A stretch of DNA of 64,000 bases. It comes from Pseudomonas sp. GD03944 (GTDB lineage Bacteria; Pseudomonadota; Gammaproteobacteria; Pseudomonadales; Pseudomonadaceae). The DNA lies in contig NZ_JAOCAH010000010.1 in assembly GCF_029839275.1 (NCBI RefSeq), positions 124,001 to 188,000 on the forward strand. The letters are read 5' to 3'. The translations under genes were made by a program, and so were the position numbers. Below are positions 8,316-19,307 of this stretch, piece by piece; the stretch's first letter is position 1; every line of letters starts with the position of its first letter. The notes beneath the pieces are model-generated. The model was not told the DNA's origin and ran no database searches. It saw only the letters and a list, made by a program, of their open reading frames with translations.

Positions 8316-9124
8316 GTCGTCCGGGCGTGCGTGGCTGGCTGTGGCTGAGCCTGGGGCTGATCCTGTTGAGCAACGCGGTGGCGCTGGCCGGCGTTTACTA
8401 CAACCGCAGTGGCGAGCCGCAGAGCGTGCTGACGCTCAGCGAACGCGAGCTGATGCTGTCCCGCGGATTGTGGCTGGATCGGGAGACGGACGGTGTGCTG
8501 CACCTGCAGCTGATGTGGCGGGAGGAAGGGAATCAGGGCGAGGTCATCTGGCTGGACCGGAGCAAGTTGCTGTCCCTGGGCTTCGTCGTGCCAGCGGTCA
8601 CCGACACGATCGAGCTGGAGTTTTATCGGCGCAACCTGGAGCGCTCGGTCTGGCTGGTGCTGGAGCTGGATGGGCCGGCCTATCAACGTGAGCTGAAGCG
8701 AACTCGGCAGGCGCTGGAAAAAGCCGAGGCGCGGTTGCAGGCGCTCCCGGACGACGAAGCGTTGCAGCACCGGCGCGATCGGCAACGTGAGTACCTGGAG
8801 GATGAGGAGCATCACAGCAGCCGCCTGTTCCTCGTGGATGCCGGGCTGGATGTCGAAGCGCTGCGGGCGCAGTACCCGGATCGCAGGCGGTATGCGCTGA
8901 TCGCGGGATATATGCGGCCCTACTACCGCTCCGACAAGGACACCCCGCTCTTCAGTGCGTCGATCCGTTCGGAGGTTGCCGAGATCAGCGTGCCGTTCGC
9001 GCTGCGTGAGGTGTTTTCCACCTGGAACAGGCATCAGCGTTACGGCGAGCAGAAGCCAAAAGTCCGGGCCGAGATCGCCTTTGGCCAGCGCTACGAGCCG
9101 TGGATGATTGACGCGGTGCGTTAA
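8312..9124 (+). CDS. DUF4824 family protein, partner of the DUF2157 membrane protein
   Basis: 270 aa. One N-terminal hydrophobic segment (residues ~7-30, WLWLSLGLILLSNAVALAGVY) acts as a signal anchor, so the rest is probably periplasmic. The soluble part has beta-rich stretches and a charged coiled-coil-prone segment at ~125-165 (RELKRTRQALEKAEARLQAL). It fits DUF4824, a family known to sit beside DUF2157. No enzyme motif is visible. It starts inside the stop of the upstream gene and ends at a strong terminator. Confidence 0.7.
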   Translation: MSRPGVRGWLWLSLGLILLSNAVALAGVYYNRSGEPQSVLTLSERELMLSRGLWLDRETDGVLHLQLMWREEGNQGEVIWLDRSKLLSLGFVVPAVTDTIELEFYRRNLERSVWLVLELDGPAYQRELKRTRQALEKAEARLQALPDDEALQHRRDRQREYLEDEEHHSSRLFLVDAGLDVEALRAQYPDRRRYALIAGYMRPYYRSDKDTPLFSASIRSEVAEISVPFALREVFSTWNRHQRYGEQKPKVRAEIAFGQRYEPWMIDAVR

Positions 9125-9150
9125 AGACCATCGCGTGACCCAGGCATGAA

Positions 9151-9175
9151 AAAGCCCGCCAATGGCGGGCTTTTT
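9151..9175. terminator. Bidirectional rho-independent terminator
   Basis: AAAGCCCGCC-AAT-GGCGGGCTTT is a perfect 10-bp stem with a 3-nt loop, flanked by A and T runs. It separates the DUF4824 gene (+) from the convergent glycine-zipper gene (-). Confidence 0.92.
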
Positions 9176-9192
9176 CATGGGCGGTACGGCCA

Positions 9193-9615
9193 TCAGTGAT
9201 GGCGGTGCTTCTTGTGTTTCTTGTGCTTCTTGCCGTGGCGATGACCGTCATCACGGTCGCTGCCCGCGTACTCGTTGGCCAGGGCGCCACCTGCGGCACC
9301 GCCGAGGCCGGCACCGATGGTCGAACCGGTGCTGCCGCCGAGCTGGCCGCCGACCACCGAGCCACCGGCGGCGCCGAGGCCGCCACCCAGGGCCGCTTCA
9401 GTCTTGTTGCCGTCCCGCGCGGTGATCACGCCACCCGCCGCACCGCCGAGGCCGGCACCGATGGCCGCACCGGTGCTGCCACCGACCTGTTGGCCTACCA
9501 CGTTACCCAGCACGCCGCCCAGGCCACTGCCGATGGCGACTTTGCCGGTGTCGCCGGCGAATGCAGCCGGAGCTGCCAGCGCGCTGAATGCCAGCGCGGA
9601 AAAGAGAGTGCGCAT
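9193..9615 (-). CDS. Glycine-zipper envelope protein with Lys/His tail (copy A)
   Basis: 140 aa from the ATG at 9615, preceded by GGAAGG; the in-frame ATG at 9669 lacks this. Residues 1-20 form a signal peptide cut after AAFA. Residues ~25-110 hold three glycine-zipper blocks of the form GGSTGAAIGAGLGGAAGG, which make two-helix membrane hairpins in the 17-kDa antigen/SlyB-like group. The C-terminus is extremely basic and His-rich (RHGKKHKKHKKHRHH). The location is periplasmic or outer membrane. No lipobox cysteine is present, so it is not a lipoprotein like SlyB. It is paralogous to the gene at 9774. Confidence 0.75.
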   Translation of the reverse strand: MRTLFSALAFSALAAPAAFAGDTGKVAIGSGLGGVLGNVVGQQVGGSTGAAIGAGLGGAAGGVITARDGNKTEAALGGGLGAAGGSVVGGQLGGSTGSTIGAGLGGAAGGALANEYAGSDRDDGHRHGKKHKKHKKHRHH

Positions 9616-9663
9616 ACTGCCAACCTTCCAGAAGAAACCGCTGCCCATCGAGCGGGCGAATGA

Positions 9664-9692
9664 CCCCACGGCCTGTCATGCAGGCCGTGGGG
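9664..9692. repeat. Strong 12-bp hairpin between the glycine-zipper paralogues
   Basis: CCCCACGGCCTG-TCATG-CAGGCCGTGGGG is a perfect 12-bp stem. It lies downstream of copy B and just upstream of copy A on the minus strand. There is no T-run after it, so it may be a 3'-end stabiliser or a weak terminator. Confidence 0.5.
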
Positions 9693-9773
9693 CGTCTGTT
9701 AGATCATGATTCGCAAGGAAATTCCCGCCACTCGTCGGGAGACGCGCCGGGCGATCGCCAGGCGCTGCGTTGA

Positions 9774-10259
9774 TCAATCGTCGTGGCGCCAGCCGTGGTG
9801 CTTGTGGCGCTTGTAGTGACCATACTTGTGCCCGCGGCCCGGGTGATCACGGTAGTAACGACGGTCATCGCGGTAGTGGCGACGACGGTCGTCGTCATGG
9901 CGGCGATCGTCGCCATAGTAGTTGCCCAGGGCGCCGCCGGCACCGCCGCCGAGCGCGGCACCGATCAGCCCGCCGGTGTTGCCACCGACCTGCTGACCAA
10001 CCACGTTGCCGCCAGCCGCGCCGAGGGCACCGCCGATGGCCGCTTCGGTACGGCTGCGGCGGTCGGCACCGACCATGCTGCCTGCCGCGCCACCTACACC
10101 GGCGCCAATGGCGGCACCGGTGGTACCACCGACCTGTTGCCCGACGACCGCACCCAACACTCCGCCCAGGGCACCGCCCACACCGGCTTCGGTATTGCCG
10201 GCGAGCGCGGCACCACTGGCCAGGCTCATGGACAGGAGGAGAATCGAGGACAATTTCAT
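9774..10259 (-). CDS. Glycine-zipper envelope protein with Arg/Asp/His tail (copy B)
   Basis: 161 aa from the ATG at 10259, which has an AGG-rich leader; the in-frame ATG at 10355 is in the promoter region. The signal peptide is residues 1-20, cut after AALA. The glycine-zipper blocks repeat as in copy A (GGTTGAAIGAGVGGAAGS, then GGNTGGLIGAALGGGAGG). The tail is rich in Arg, Asp, Tyr and His (YYGDDRRHDDDRRRHYRDD, ending KRHKHHGWRHDD), unlike the Lys/His tail of copy A. It is probably an inner-leaflet or outer-membrane associated envelope protein. The role is unknown, and metal or lipid binding by the tail is only a guess. Confidence 0.75.
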   Translation of the reverse strand: MKLSSILLLSMSLASGAALAGNTEAGVGGALGGVLGAVVGQQVGGTTGAAIGAGVGGAAGSMVGADRRSRTEAAIGGALGAAGGNVVGQQVGGNTGGLIGAALGGGAGGALGNYYGDDRRHDDDRRRHYRDDRRYYRDHPGRGHKYGHYKRHKHHGWRHDD

Positions 10260-10537
10260 GATGAGGACGACCTCAGGTGACTGTGATGGGGCCGATCCTG
10301 AGGTCGAGCGAGACGGCCGACAAGCGCCGTTTGTCGGCCTTGCGGTATTTTTCACTATTTCTTCAAAATTCGCTGCAGCCGCCGAACTACGGGGCTTCTG
10401 GCGTTGTCAGAGAAACTTGGCTGGCGCTGTTTTCAGTCTTTTTTACCCCATTTTGGGATGAGCTGAACACGCCGCATCAGGCGCAAGCGGAGAGGCGATC
10501 ACGGCGTTCGCCGGACCCCTCTCCACTGGTTTGGTCG
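10260..10537. other. Intergenic: promoter side of copy B and 3' hairpin of fdhF-like gene
   Basis: This 278-bp gap has no credible gene. Its middle (about 10340-10460) is AT-richer than its surroundings and probably holds the copy-B promoter. Next to the fdhF-like stop, GGAGAGG (10489-10495) pairs with CCTCTCC (10518-10524), enclosing an inner GGCG-TTC-GCC. This is a plausible 3' hairpin without a T-run. Confidence 0.4.
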
Positions 10538-12855
<2,318 letters not shown>

Positions 12856-12859
<4 letters not shown>

Positions 12860-13731
12860 GCGTGGTGCTCTCTGGCTGGCGGCGCGGGGCTGTAGACCCG
12901 GGGCGCGCTGTGGTGGGGCAAATGAATAAGGTTGAGGTGGTGCTGCCGGGCCCATTGCACGGTGAGTGCGGTCGGTGCGGAGAGGCTGACCAGGGTGGCG
13001 ATGTTGGCGCGCACGGCCTTGTGGATCAGTTCCAGGCTGCAGCGGCTGGTGACCACGGCAAAGCCGTCGCGGCTGTTGCGGCCGTCGCGCTGCAGGGCGC
13101 CGATCAGCTTGTCCAGGGCGTTGTGGCGGCCGATGTCTTCGCGGCACAGGACGATCTCGCCAGTGCTGTCGATGAACAGCGCCGCGTGCAGGGCGCCGCT
13201 CTGGCGCGCCAGGCGCTGGGCGTCGTTGATACGTGGGCGCAGTTCGAGCAGGTGATCGGCCGGTGGCAGCGGGCTGATCGCCAGTGCATCCAGTTTCGGC
13301 AGAGCCTGCTCCAGGGCTTCCACGCCGCACAGGCCGCAGCCGCTGGTGCCGGCCAGTTGGCGGCGCTGTTGCTTCATGGCCCAGAACGCGCGGTTGCTGA
13401 TGTCCACCTCAGCATTGATGGCGGCACCGATGCGTTTCACGCGGATGTCATAAATTTCGTCGATGGAGTCGACCAGACCACTGCTCAGGCTGAAACCGGC
13501 GATGAAGTCCTCGACCGCAGTCGGAGAGACCATCATCACGGCGTGGCTGATGCCGTTGTAGCTGATCGCCAGGGCGCATTCTTCGGCCAATACCGCGTCT
13601 GCCACCTGCGCGCCGGCATCCAGTTCGGCATAGGCATAGCCGTTGGGTGTCAGCGCGGCGGCTTCGTTGGCCGGCGTGGAGATCGAAGCGGGGCGGGGCA
13701 CGGCAGAATTCCCTGCGACAGATTGACACAT
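12856..13731 (-). CDS. fdhD: FdhD sulfurtransferase, molybdenum cofactor sulfuration factor
   Basis: 291 aa. FdhD takes sulfur from IscS and passes it to the bis-MGD cofactor of formate-dehydrogenase-type enzymes. The conserved loop GTSGCGLCG gives Cys132 and Cys135, matching Cys121/124 of E. coli FdhD. CREDIGRHNALDKLIG is the other family signature. It is translated ahead of, and overlaps, the FdhF-like gene, so chaperone and client are coupled. The first ~30 residues are variable, so a later start is possible. Confidence 0.92.
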
Positions 13732-13872
13732 CAGCCTAGGCGGCCGGCCCCCTAGTGTCTAATTGCTACTGCTGATGCAGTGATCGATGCCATCTATCAA
13801 GGCGCTGGAAGCCCCGTCGCCAGCGGGTTGCGCCAGGTACAACGGACCGGTTTTTTTTACCCGAAAAATGGC

Positions 13873-14757
13873 TCAGGCGTTAAGCAGGGCCCTGGCTTCG
13901 GCAAAACAGGCGTCGGCGATGGCCGAGCGGGGTGCGCTGCGGCGCAGGATCAGGCCGAGCGGTGCCAGCGTGTGCGCATCTTCGATGGGGGTCAGCGCCA
14001 GGTGCTCGGTGAAATCGGACAGGCCGCTGCTCAGCGGCATGATCGAGCAGCACAGGCCGGCGCTGACGGCCTGCAGCAACTGGTGCACGGCATCGGTCTC
14101 CAGGCGCGCCAGGGGCGTCAGGCCGCGCGAGCGGAAGCTGTGGTCGATGGACTGGCGGAAGTGCATGCCCGCCGATAGCAGCCCCAGGGGCAGCTCCACC
14201 AGGCTTTCCCAGCGCAGCTGTTCGCTGGTGAACTGGAAGTGGCGCCGGTCGTAGAGCAGGCCCATGCGGGTTTCTTCCAGCTCCAGGCTGTCGAAGTGCT
14301 CGCGATCCAGGCGGTCCAGGTAGGACAGGCCGAGGTCCAGCTGGTTGCGCCCCAGGCGTTCCAGAATCTGCTCGCTGCTCAGGGCGAACAGCTGGAAGCG
14401 CAGGTTCGGGTGCTGGTCGGCGAACAGCTGCACCAGGCGCATCGGGTCGAAGCCGGCCAGCGGCACCACGCCCAGGCGCAGGGTACCGACCAGTTGCCCG
14501 CGGCAGGCGGCGGCCTCCGCGTAGAGGCCATCGTGGGCGGCCATCAGGCTGCGGGCCCAGGCCAGGATGCGTTCGCCTTCGGCGCTGAAACCCTCGAAGC
14601 GCTGGCCGCGGTGCACCAGTTCCAGGCCCAGCTCTTCCTCCAGGCTGCGCAGGCGCATCGACAAGGTCGGCTGGGTGATGTGGCAGCGCGCGGCGGCCTG
14701 ACCGAAATGCCGGGTCTCGTCGAGTGCGATGAGGAACTTCAGTTGCTTGATGTCCAT
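13873..14757 (-). CDS. LysR-family transcriptional regulator upstream of fdhD
   Basis: 294 aa. The HTH lies at residues 1-60 (MDIKQLKFLIALDETRHFGQ, then ITQPTLSMRLRSLEEELG), followed by a standard effector domain. It is on the same strand as fdhD and 141 bp upstream of it, and may control the fdhD-fdhF unit. The gap holds a run of eight T (about 13853-13860) but no convincing terminator hairpin for this gene. The effector is unknown. Position matches PA5179. Confidence 0.85.
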   Translation of the reverse strand: MDIKQLKFLIALDETRHFGQAAARCHITQPTLSMRLRSLEEELGLELVHRGQRFEGFSAEGERILAWARSLMAAHDGLYAEAAACRGQLVGTLRLGVVPLAGFDPMRLVQLFADQHPNLRFQLFALSSEQILERLGRNQLDLGLSYLDRLDREHFDSLELEETRMGLLYDRRHFQFTSEQLRWESLVELPLGLLSAGMHFRQSIDHSFRSRGLTPLARLETDAVHQLLQAVSAGLCCSIMPLSSGLSDFTEHLALTPIEDAHTLAPLGLILRRSAPRSAIADACFAEARALLNA

Positions 14758-14844
14758 TGCCGGGCTCCTTGGGATGGGCCGATTCTAGCGCGGCTGGCCC
14801 CGCGAACCCCATGAACGGCGTCCGGGTATTGCGAAGCCGGGCAC

Positions 14845-15555
14845 TTACAGGCCGTTCAGCAGGACGCGGTAATCCTCGGCGGCGGCGAATTCCTCGGTGT
14901 CTTTCGGGCCCAGGCGGCTGTCCGGTTCGCGCACCGCCAGCAGGTGGCCGATGCCGAAGTCGCGGGCGCTGCGCAGGATCGGCAGGCTGTCGTCGATGAA
15001 CAGGCTGCGCGCGGGCTCGAACTGCAGGTCCTGCTGCAGGGCGTGCCAGAACTGCTGGTTTTCCTTGGGAAAGCCGTAGTCGTGGGAGCTGATCAGACGG
15101 TCGAAGTAGGGCGCCAGCTCGATGCGCTCGAGCTTCAGCGACAGCGAATCGCGGTGGGCATTGGTGATCATCACCACCCGTTTGCCGGCGTCGCGCAAGG
15201 CGGCGAGGAAGGTATCGGCGTCCGGGCGCAGGGCGATCAGTTCGGCGACTTCGCGCTTGAGGTCGCGGATCGACAGCCGCAGCTCGCGGCTCCAGAAGTC
15301 GGTGCAGTACCAGTTCAACTGGCCCGCATGCTGGCGGAACAGCGGGATCAGCTCGGCGTCGGCCAGGGCCCGGCTGACGCCATGCAGTTCGGCGTAGCGC
15401 TGGGGCAGGTGTTCCAGCCAGAAATGGTTGTCGAAATGCAGGTCGAGCAGGGTGCCGTCCATATCCAGCAACACAGTGTCGATTTGCTGCCAGGGCAGCG
15501 CTGCAGCGGCATTCGTTTCGAGACCAGGCGCATGGCGCGGTATTGGCGTCGTCAT
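14845..15555 (-). CDS. yrfG: HAD-family GMP/IMP 5'-nucleotidase, YrfG-like
   Basis: 236 aa, starting at the ATG at 15555 with AGGAG eight bases upstream. HAD motif I is LLDMDGTLLD (nucleophile and acid/base aspartates), motif II is MITNAH, and motif IV is SLFIDDSLPIL. The cap region HFDNHFWLEHLPQRYAE is typical of YrfG, which dephosphorylates GMP and IMP. The ~20 residues before the HAD domain are extra and variable. It is divergent from nudE, another nucleotide-housecleaning enzyme. Confidence 0.85.
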   Translation of the reverse strand: MTTPIPRHAPGLETNAAAALPWQQIDTVLLDMDGTLLDLHFDNHFWLEHLPQRYAELHGVSRALADAELIPLFRQHAGQLNWYCTDFWSRELRLSIRDLKREVAELIALRPDADTFLAALRDAGKRVVMITNAHRDSLSLKLERIELAPYFDRLISSHDYGFPKENQQFWHALQQDLQFEPARSLFIDDSLPILRSARDFGIGHLLAVREPDSRLGPKDTEEFAAAEDYRVLLNGL

Positions 15556-15630
15556 CGCGCAATCTCCTGCACAGATAATCGGGGAACCCGCTTATGATAA
15601 CCCGCCATGTTCTGGTCAGGAGCCGCCCCC

Positions 15631-16197
15631 ATGCGTCAGAAGCCCACTGTTCTCCACCGCGAGATCGTCGCCAGCAGTCGACTGTTTTGCGTCGAGGCGC
15701 TGCAACTGCGCTTCAGCAATGGAGAGGAGCGGACCTATGAGCGGCTGGTCGGCCGAGGCGCCGGATACGGTGCGGTGATGGTGGTGGCGATGCTCGACGA
15801 TGAGCATGCGGTGCTGGTCGAGGAGTACTGCGGCGGTACCGACGACTACCAACTGTCCTTGCCCAAGGGCCTGATCGAACCGGGTGAAGACGTGCTGGCC
15901 GCGGCCAACCGTGAACTGAAGGAAGAGGCGGGATTCGGTGCGCGGGAGCTGGAATACCTTACCGAGCTGAGCCTGTCGCCCGGCTACATGAGCCAGAAGA
16001 TCCAGGTGGTGCTGGCGCGGGACCTCTACGAGGAGCGCCTGCCCGGTGACGAACCGGAGCCGATGCGGGTCGACAAGGTCAACCTGCGCGAGCTGTCGAG
16101 CCTGGTGCAGCATGCGCAATTCAGCGAAGGGCGCGCCCTGGCGGCGTTGTACCTGGTTCGGGACCTGCTGACCCAGCGCGGGGTGCTGCGCCCATGA
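15631..16197 (+). CDS. nudE: NudE, ADP compounds hydrolase (Nudix)
   Basis: 188 aa from the ATG at 15631 (TCAGGAG at 15616-15622); an in-frame ATG at 15607 precedes that site and is rejected. The Nudix box is GLIEPGEDVLAAANRELKEE with AGF after it, matching GX5EX7REUXEEXGU. It hydrolyses Ap3A, ADP-ribose and NADH, releasing AMP. It overlaps cysQ by ATGA and is divergent from yrfG. A TATGAT hexamer at 15593-15598 may be the -10 element. Confidence 0.92.
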   Translation: MRQKPTVLHREIVASSRLFCVEALQLRFSNGEERTYERLVGRGAGYGAVMVVAMLDDEHAVLVEEYCGGTDDYQLSLPKGLIEPGEDVLAAANRELKEEAGFGARELEYLTELSLSPGYMSQKIQVVLARDLYEERLPGDEPEPMRVDKVNLRELSSLVQHAQFSEGRALAALYLVRDLLTQRGVLRP

Positions 16198-17015
16198 GTC
16201 ATCCCCTGCTTGCCGATGTGGTGCGTCTGGTGCGCGCGGCGGGTGAGGCGATCCTGCCGCACTGGCGTACCGGCGTTGCCGTCACCGAAAAGGCCGATGC
16301 CTCGCCGGTGACCGCGGCGGACCTGGCCGCGCACCATGTTCTCGATGCCGGTCTGCGGGCCCTCGATCCGACCATCCCGGTGCTGTCGGAAGAGGCGGCG
16401 GACATTCCCCTGGCGGAACGCGCCCAGTGGCAGCGCTGGTGGCTGGTGGACCCGCTGGACGGGACCAAGGAATTTATCTCGGGCTCGGAAGAGTTCACCG
16501 TCAACGTTGCCCTGATCGAACACGGGCGTGTGGTATTCGGCGTGGTCGGCATCCCCGCTACCGGCCGTTGCTATGCCGGCGGCGCGGGCCTGGGCGCCTG
16601 GATCATGGGGGAGGGCGCTGGTGATACGCCCATCCAGGTGCGGGTGAAGCCTGCCGAGGCCTTCACCGTGGTGGCCAGCCGTCGTCATTCCAGCCCGGCG
16701 CAGGAGCAGTTGCTGGCCGGGCTGGGCGAGCGCTTCGGCGACCTGAACCTGGTCAGCGTCGGCAGCTCCCTGAAGTTCTGCCAACTGGCCGAAGGCGGCG
16801 CTGACTTCTATCCGCGCCTGGCGCCGACCTCGCAGTGGGACACCGCCGCCGCCCAGGGCGTGCTGGAAGGTGCCGGTGGCGAGGTACTGAGCCTTGATGG
16901 TGAGGTGCTGGCCTACGAAGCGCGTGAGTCGCTGCTCAACCCCTCCTTCCTGGCACTGCCGGCCGCCGCCGAGTGGCGTGCCGACCTGCTCGAACTGGCC
17001 CGCGCGCTGGATTGA
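16194..17015 (+). CDS. cysQ: CysQ, 3'(2'),5'-bisphosphate nucleotidase
   Basis: 273 aa of the inositol-monophosphatase fold. The metal-binding motif DPLDGTKEFI and the second motif WDTAAAQGVLEGAGG are both present. It removes the 3' phosphate of PAP, recycling the by-product of sulfate assimilation. It is translationally coupled to nudE. The gene ends at a short palindromic region shared with the convergent fabY. Confidence 0.93.
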   Translation: MSHPLLADVVRLVRAAGEAILPHWRTGVAVTEKADASPVTAADLAAHHVLDAGLRALDPTIPVLSEEAADIPLAERAQWQRWWLVDPLDGTKEFISGSEEFTVNVALIEHGRVVFGVVGIPATGRCYAGGAGLGAWIMGEGAGDTPIQVRVKPAEAFTVVASRRHSSPAQEQLLAGLGERFGDLNLVSVGSSLKFCQLAEGGADFYPRLAPTSQWDTAAAQGVLEGAGGEVLSLDGEVLAYEARESLLNPSFLALPAAAEWRADLLELARALD

Positions 17016-17045
17016 GCCGGGCGGGGCGGCGCCCACTATCACCCG

Positions 17046-17128
17046 TAGGGTGGGTTAGGCGCATTGCCACGTGTCGTCTATCACCACATGAACTCGTTGC
17101 GCCGTAACCCACCGGGTGCCGGTGGGTT
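17046..17128. repeat. Palindromic intergenic element between cysQ and fabY
   Basis: The left arm GGGTGGGTTAGGCGCA (17048-17063) is nearly complementary to TGCGCCGTAACCCACC (about 17098-17113), with ~34 nt between. A second hairpin, AACCCACCGG-GTG-CCGGTGGGTT (17106-17128), follows and shares the right arm. The alternating GTAGGGTGGGTTA/TAACCCACC signature recurs in several Pseudomonas genomes as an intergenic repeat, from memory. It may also end transcription of both convergent genes. Confidence 0.55.
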
Positions 17129-17151
17129 GGTCAGGCGGACTGCCGACGTGC

Positions 17152-19077
17152 TCAGTCGAGCATGTCGGCGTAGCGGTCGTCCTGTTTGAACACCAGCGGC
17201 TGGCTGAACCCCGGGATGCTGATCTGCTCGGTACCGATCTCGATGGCGGTGTCGTCGATCAGGTCGTTGCCGAAGTTGTAGATGATGTCCAGTTGGCCGC
17301 GTAGGGCCTGGGCGTCGTAGGCCTGGGCCGCGGTGCGGGTCTGCTCGCGGCGCGCCAGGTAGGTGGCGAACGCCGCCTCGCCGTGACGCTTGCGCAGCAT
17401 GCGCTCGACCACATGGGGTGCCAGCACCAGGGCGCTGGCGTTGTTGCCGCCGAAGCCCTTGGAGTTGATGAAGCACACGTCCAGGTTCTCGGGCGCGCGC
17501 TGGCGATCGACGTTGGCGATGCTCAGGTGCTGCTGGTGAACGTCATCGGCCACCTGGTCGATGGTTTTGATGCCCGGAATGATCCCGTACTTGAAGCTGC
17601 CCAGGGCGGAGATCACCTGGTCGCCGCTGGCGGTGGCCAGGGAGTGGCCGACGAACGCCTTGACCGCCGTGACCGGCCATTGCTCGATGGCGAACGCACT
17701 GGCAACGCGGTCGAGGATTTCCGATTCGGTGACCCGGTTGGCCGGGGTGCTGGAACCGTGGGCATGCACGAAGCTGCGCTCGCGTACCGCCTCCACGCCC
17801 AGCAGCTGCACAGCGCTGGCCACGGCCTTGGCCACGGTCAGGTAGTTGCCTGGGCCGGGCGCGGAAATGGATTTCTTGAAGCCGTCGGCGTTGATGAACA
17901 CGTCCGGTACCGCGCCGTGGATGTCGGCGCCCAGCTCCAGGGCCAGCTCGTCGTCCATCAGCACCACGAACTGGCAGGCTTCGGCCAGGGTGAAGCCGCA
18001 GTTCTCGCCGAACGGGCGGCTGGCGCGGCGGAAATCCACGTCTTCGGACGTGGAGCCGGTCTTGCCTTCGATCTGGCGCAGGCCGTCTTCGGTGGCCAGG
18101 GCGCCCATGGCGCCATAGCCGTCGATGCATTCCTGGTTGATGGGGGCTTCGCTGTTGCCGACGATGGCCACGCGGGCCTTGCCGCTGGCGATCTGCTCGA
18201 TGCCTTTCTGCAGGTTGTAGAGGAAGGTCGCGCAGGCGCCGGTGACGCTGCCGGTGGTGCCGACGCTGCCCAGCACGTAGGCGTTGATGAAATCGGCCGG
18301 CATGGTGTTCAGGCCCAGGGCCAATTGCTTGGCCGTGACCCGCCCACCCTTGAGGCGCGACTGCATCAGGCCGCCGAAGCCGTTTTCGTCCAGCTGGCTC
18401 ATGATGCTGCCGGCGAACACCGCCACTTCATCCGGGGCGACCGACTGCACGATGCGTTGCCAATCGATGCCGATCGAACGCAGGGCGTCGGTGACGCCGA
18501 CCACGGTCATGGCCAGGCCACGCGGGTGGAAACGGGCGTTGTACAGCTCGCTCGGCTCGAAGCCGGTGGGCAACTGGCCGGCGGATTTCACCGGCAGGGC
18601 GCGGTAGCTGTCGACCTTGAATTCGCAGTGATCGTGCAGGGTCACGCGGACATCGGTGGCGTTCAACGGCTCCACCGACCAGTTGGCCGGCAGCGGTTCC
18701 GGCAGCTGCTTGCGGCTGCTGACGAAGCTCAGCGGCGCTTCGGCCGAAGCGGCGACGCCGAGGCTCTTCTGCCAGTGCGCGGCGTCCACGTCCAGGTGCT
18801 GCTTTTCGATGCGACGCACCAGGGTCGAAGCCAGGATTTCTTCGGCGAAGCGCTGTTCGATGTCCGCCAGGCTCAGCGGCTGGCCGTCTTCGCTCTGGTA
18901 GGCGCCATCGACCACGCGCACGCGCTTCATCATGACCGCCAGGCCGGCGAGGGTCTCCTGGCGTGCGGCGGTGTCCATGGACTCCAGTACGGTGCGACGA
19001 AAGCCGTGGTGGAAGGAGCTTCGCCCAGCGGCGTTGTAACCACCAAAACCAACAATCACAGGTAAGCGAGACTTCAC
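17152..19077 (-). CDS. fabY: FabY, beta-ketoacyl-ACP synthase starting fatty-acid synthesis
   Basis: 641 aa, much longer than FabB/FabF (~410 aa), with ~180 extra N-terminal residues. The condensing-enzyme triad is visible: Cys282 in TGACATFLYN, His440 in VHAHGSSTP and His478 in FVGHSLATASG. P. aeruginosa FabY (PA5174) condenses acetyl-CoA with malonyl-ACP and replaces FabH as the main initiator; length and neighbours (cysQ, nudE) match. The C-terminal ~90 residues beyond the thiolase fold include SKGFGGNNASALVLAP. It is divergent from an acyl-CoA ligase gene, placing fatty-acid synthesis and activation side by side. Confidence 0.93.
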   Translation of the reverse strand: MKSRLPVIVGFGGYNAAGRSSFHHGFRRTVLESMDTAARQETLAGLAVMMKRVRVVDGAYQSEDGQPLSLADIEQRFAEEILASTLVRRIEKQHLDVDAAHWQKSLGVAASAEAPLSFVSSRKQLPEPLPANWSVEPLNATDVRVTLHDHCEFKVDSYRALPVKSAGQLPTGFEPSELYNARFHPRGLAMTVVGVTDALRSIGIDWQRIVQSVAPDEVAVFAGSIMSQLDENGFGGLMQSRLKGGRVTAKQLALGLNTMPADFINAYVLGSVGTTGSVTGACATFLYNLQKGIEQIASGKARVAIVGNSEAPINQECIDGYGAMGALATEDGLRQIEGKTGSTSEDVDFRRASRPFGENCGFTLAEACQFVVLMDDELALELGADIHGAVPDVFINADGFKKSISAPGPGNYLTVAKAVASAVQLLGVEAVRERSFVHAHGSSTPANRVTESEILDRVASAFAIEQWPVTAVKAFVGHSLATASGDQVISALGSFKYGIIPGIKTIDQVADDVHQQHLSIANVDRQRAPENLDVCFINSKGFGGNNASALVLAPHVVERMLRKRHGEAAFATYLARREQTRTAAQAYDAQALRGQLDIIYNFGNDLIDDTAIEIGTEQISIPGFSQPLVFKQDDRYADMLD

Positions 19078-19307
19078 GCGGGAACTCCTTCATAGAAAGC
19101 GCCGGACAAGCACAGATAACGTGGTGGAGGCTTGTCGGCCTGCATGAACGCAGGTCGTGGCCAGGGGGCTGGCCGCCGACTCGGTTGTTCGGATGAGTAT
19201 GCTGACGCGATCCATGACCTGTGAGTCACTGCTTCGACCAAGGTCGCGGGTTCGCTTGACCACAGTCCTGCTAGGGTTTCTCCAAGCATCCAGGCTGGAG
19301 AACAATA

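Noticed and set aside
12860-13330. N-terminal extension of the FdhF-like frame
   Set aside because: The open frame runs through fdhD, but the ATG at 12859 gives the proper family start and the ATGA overlap.
17383-19065. 560-aa antisense frame within fabY
   Set aside because: Long, low-complexity shadow of FabY with no domain.
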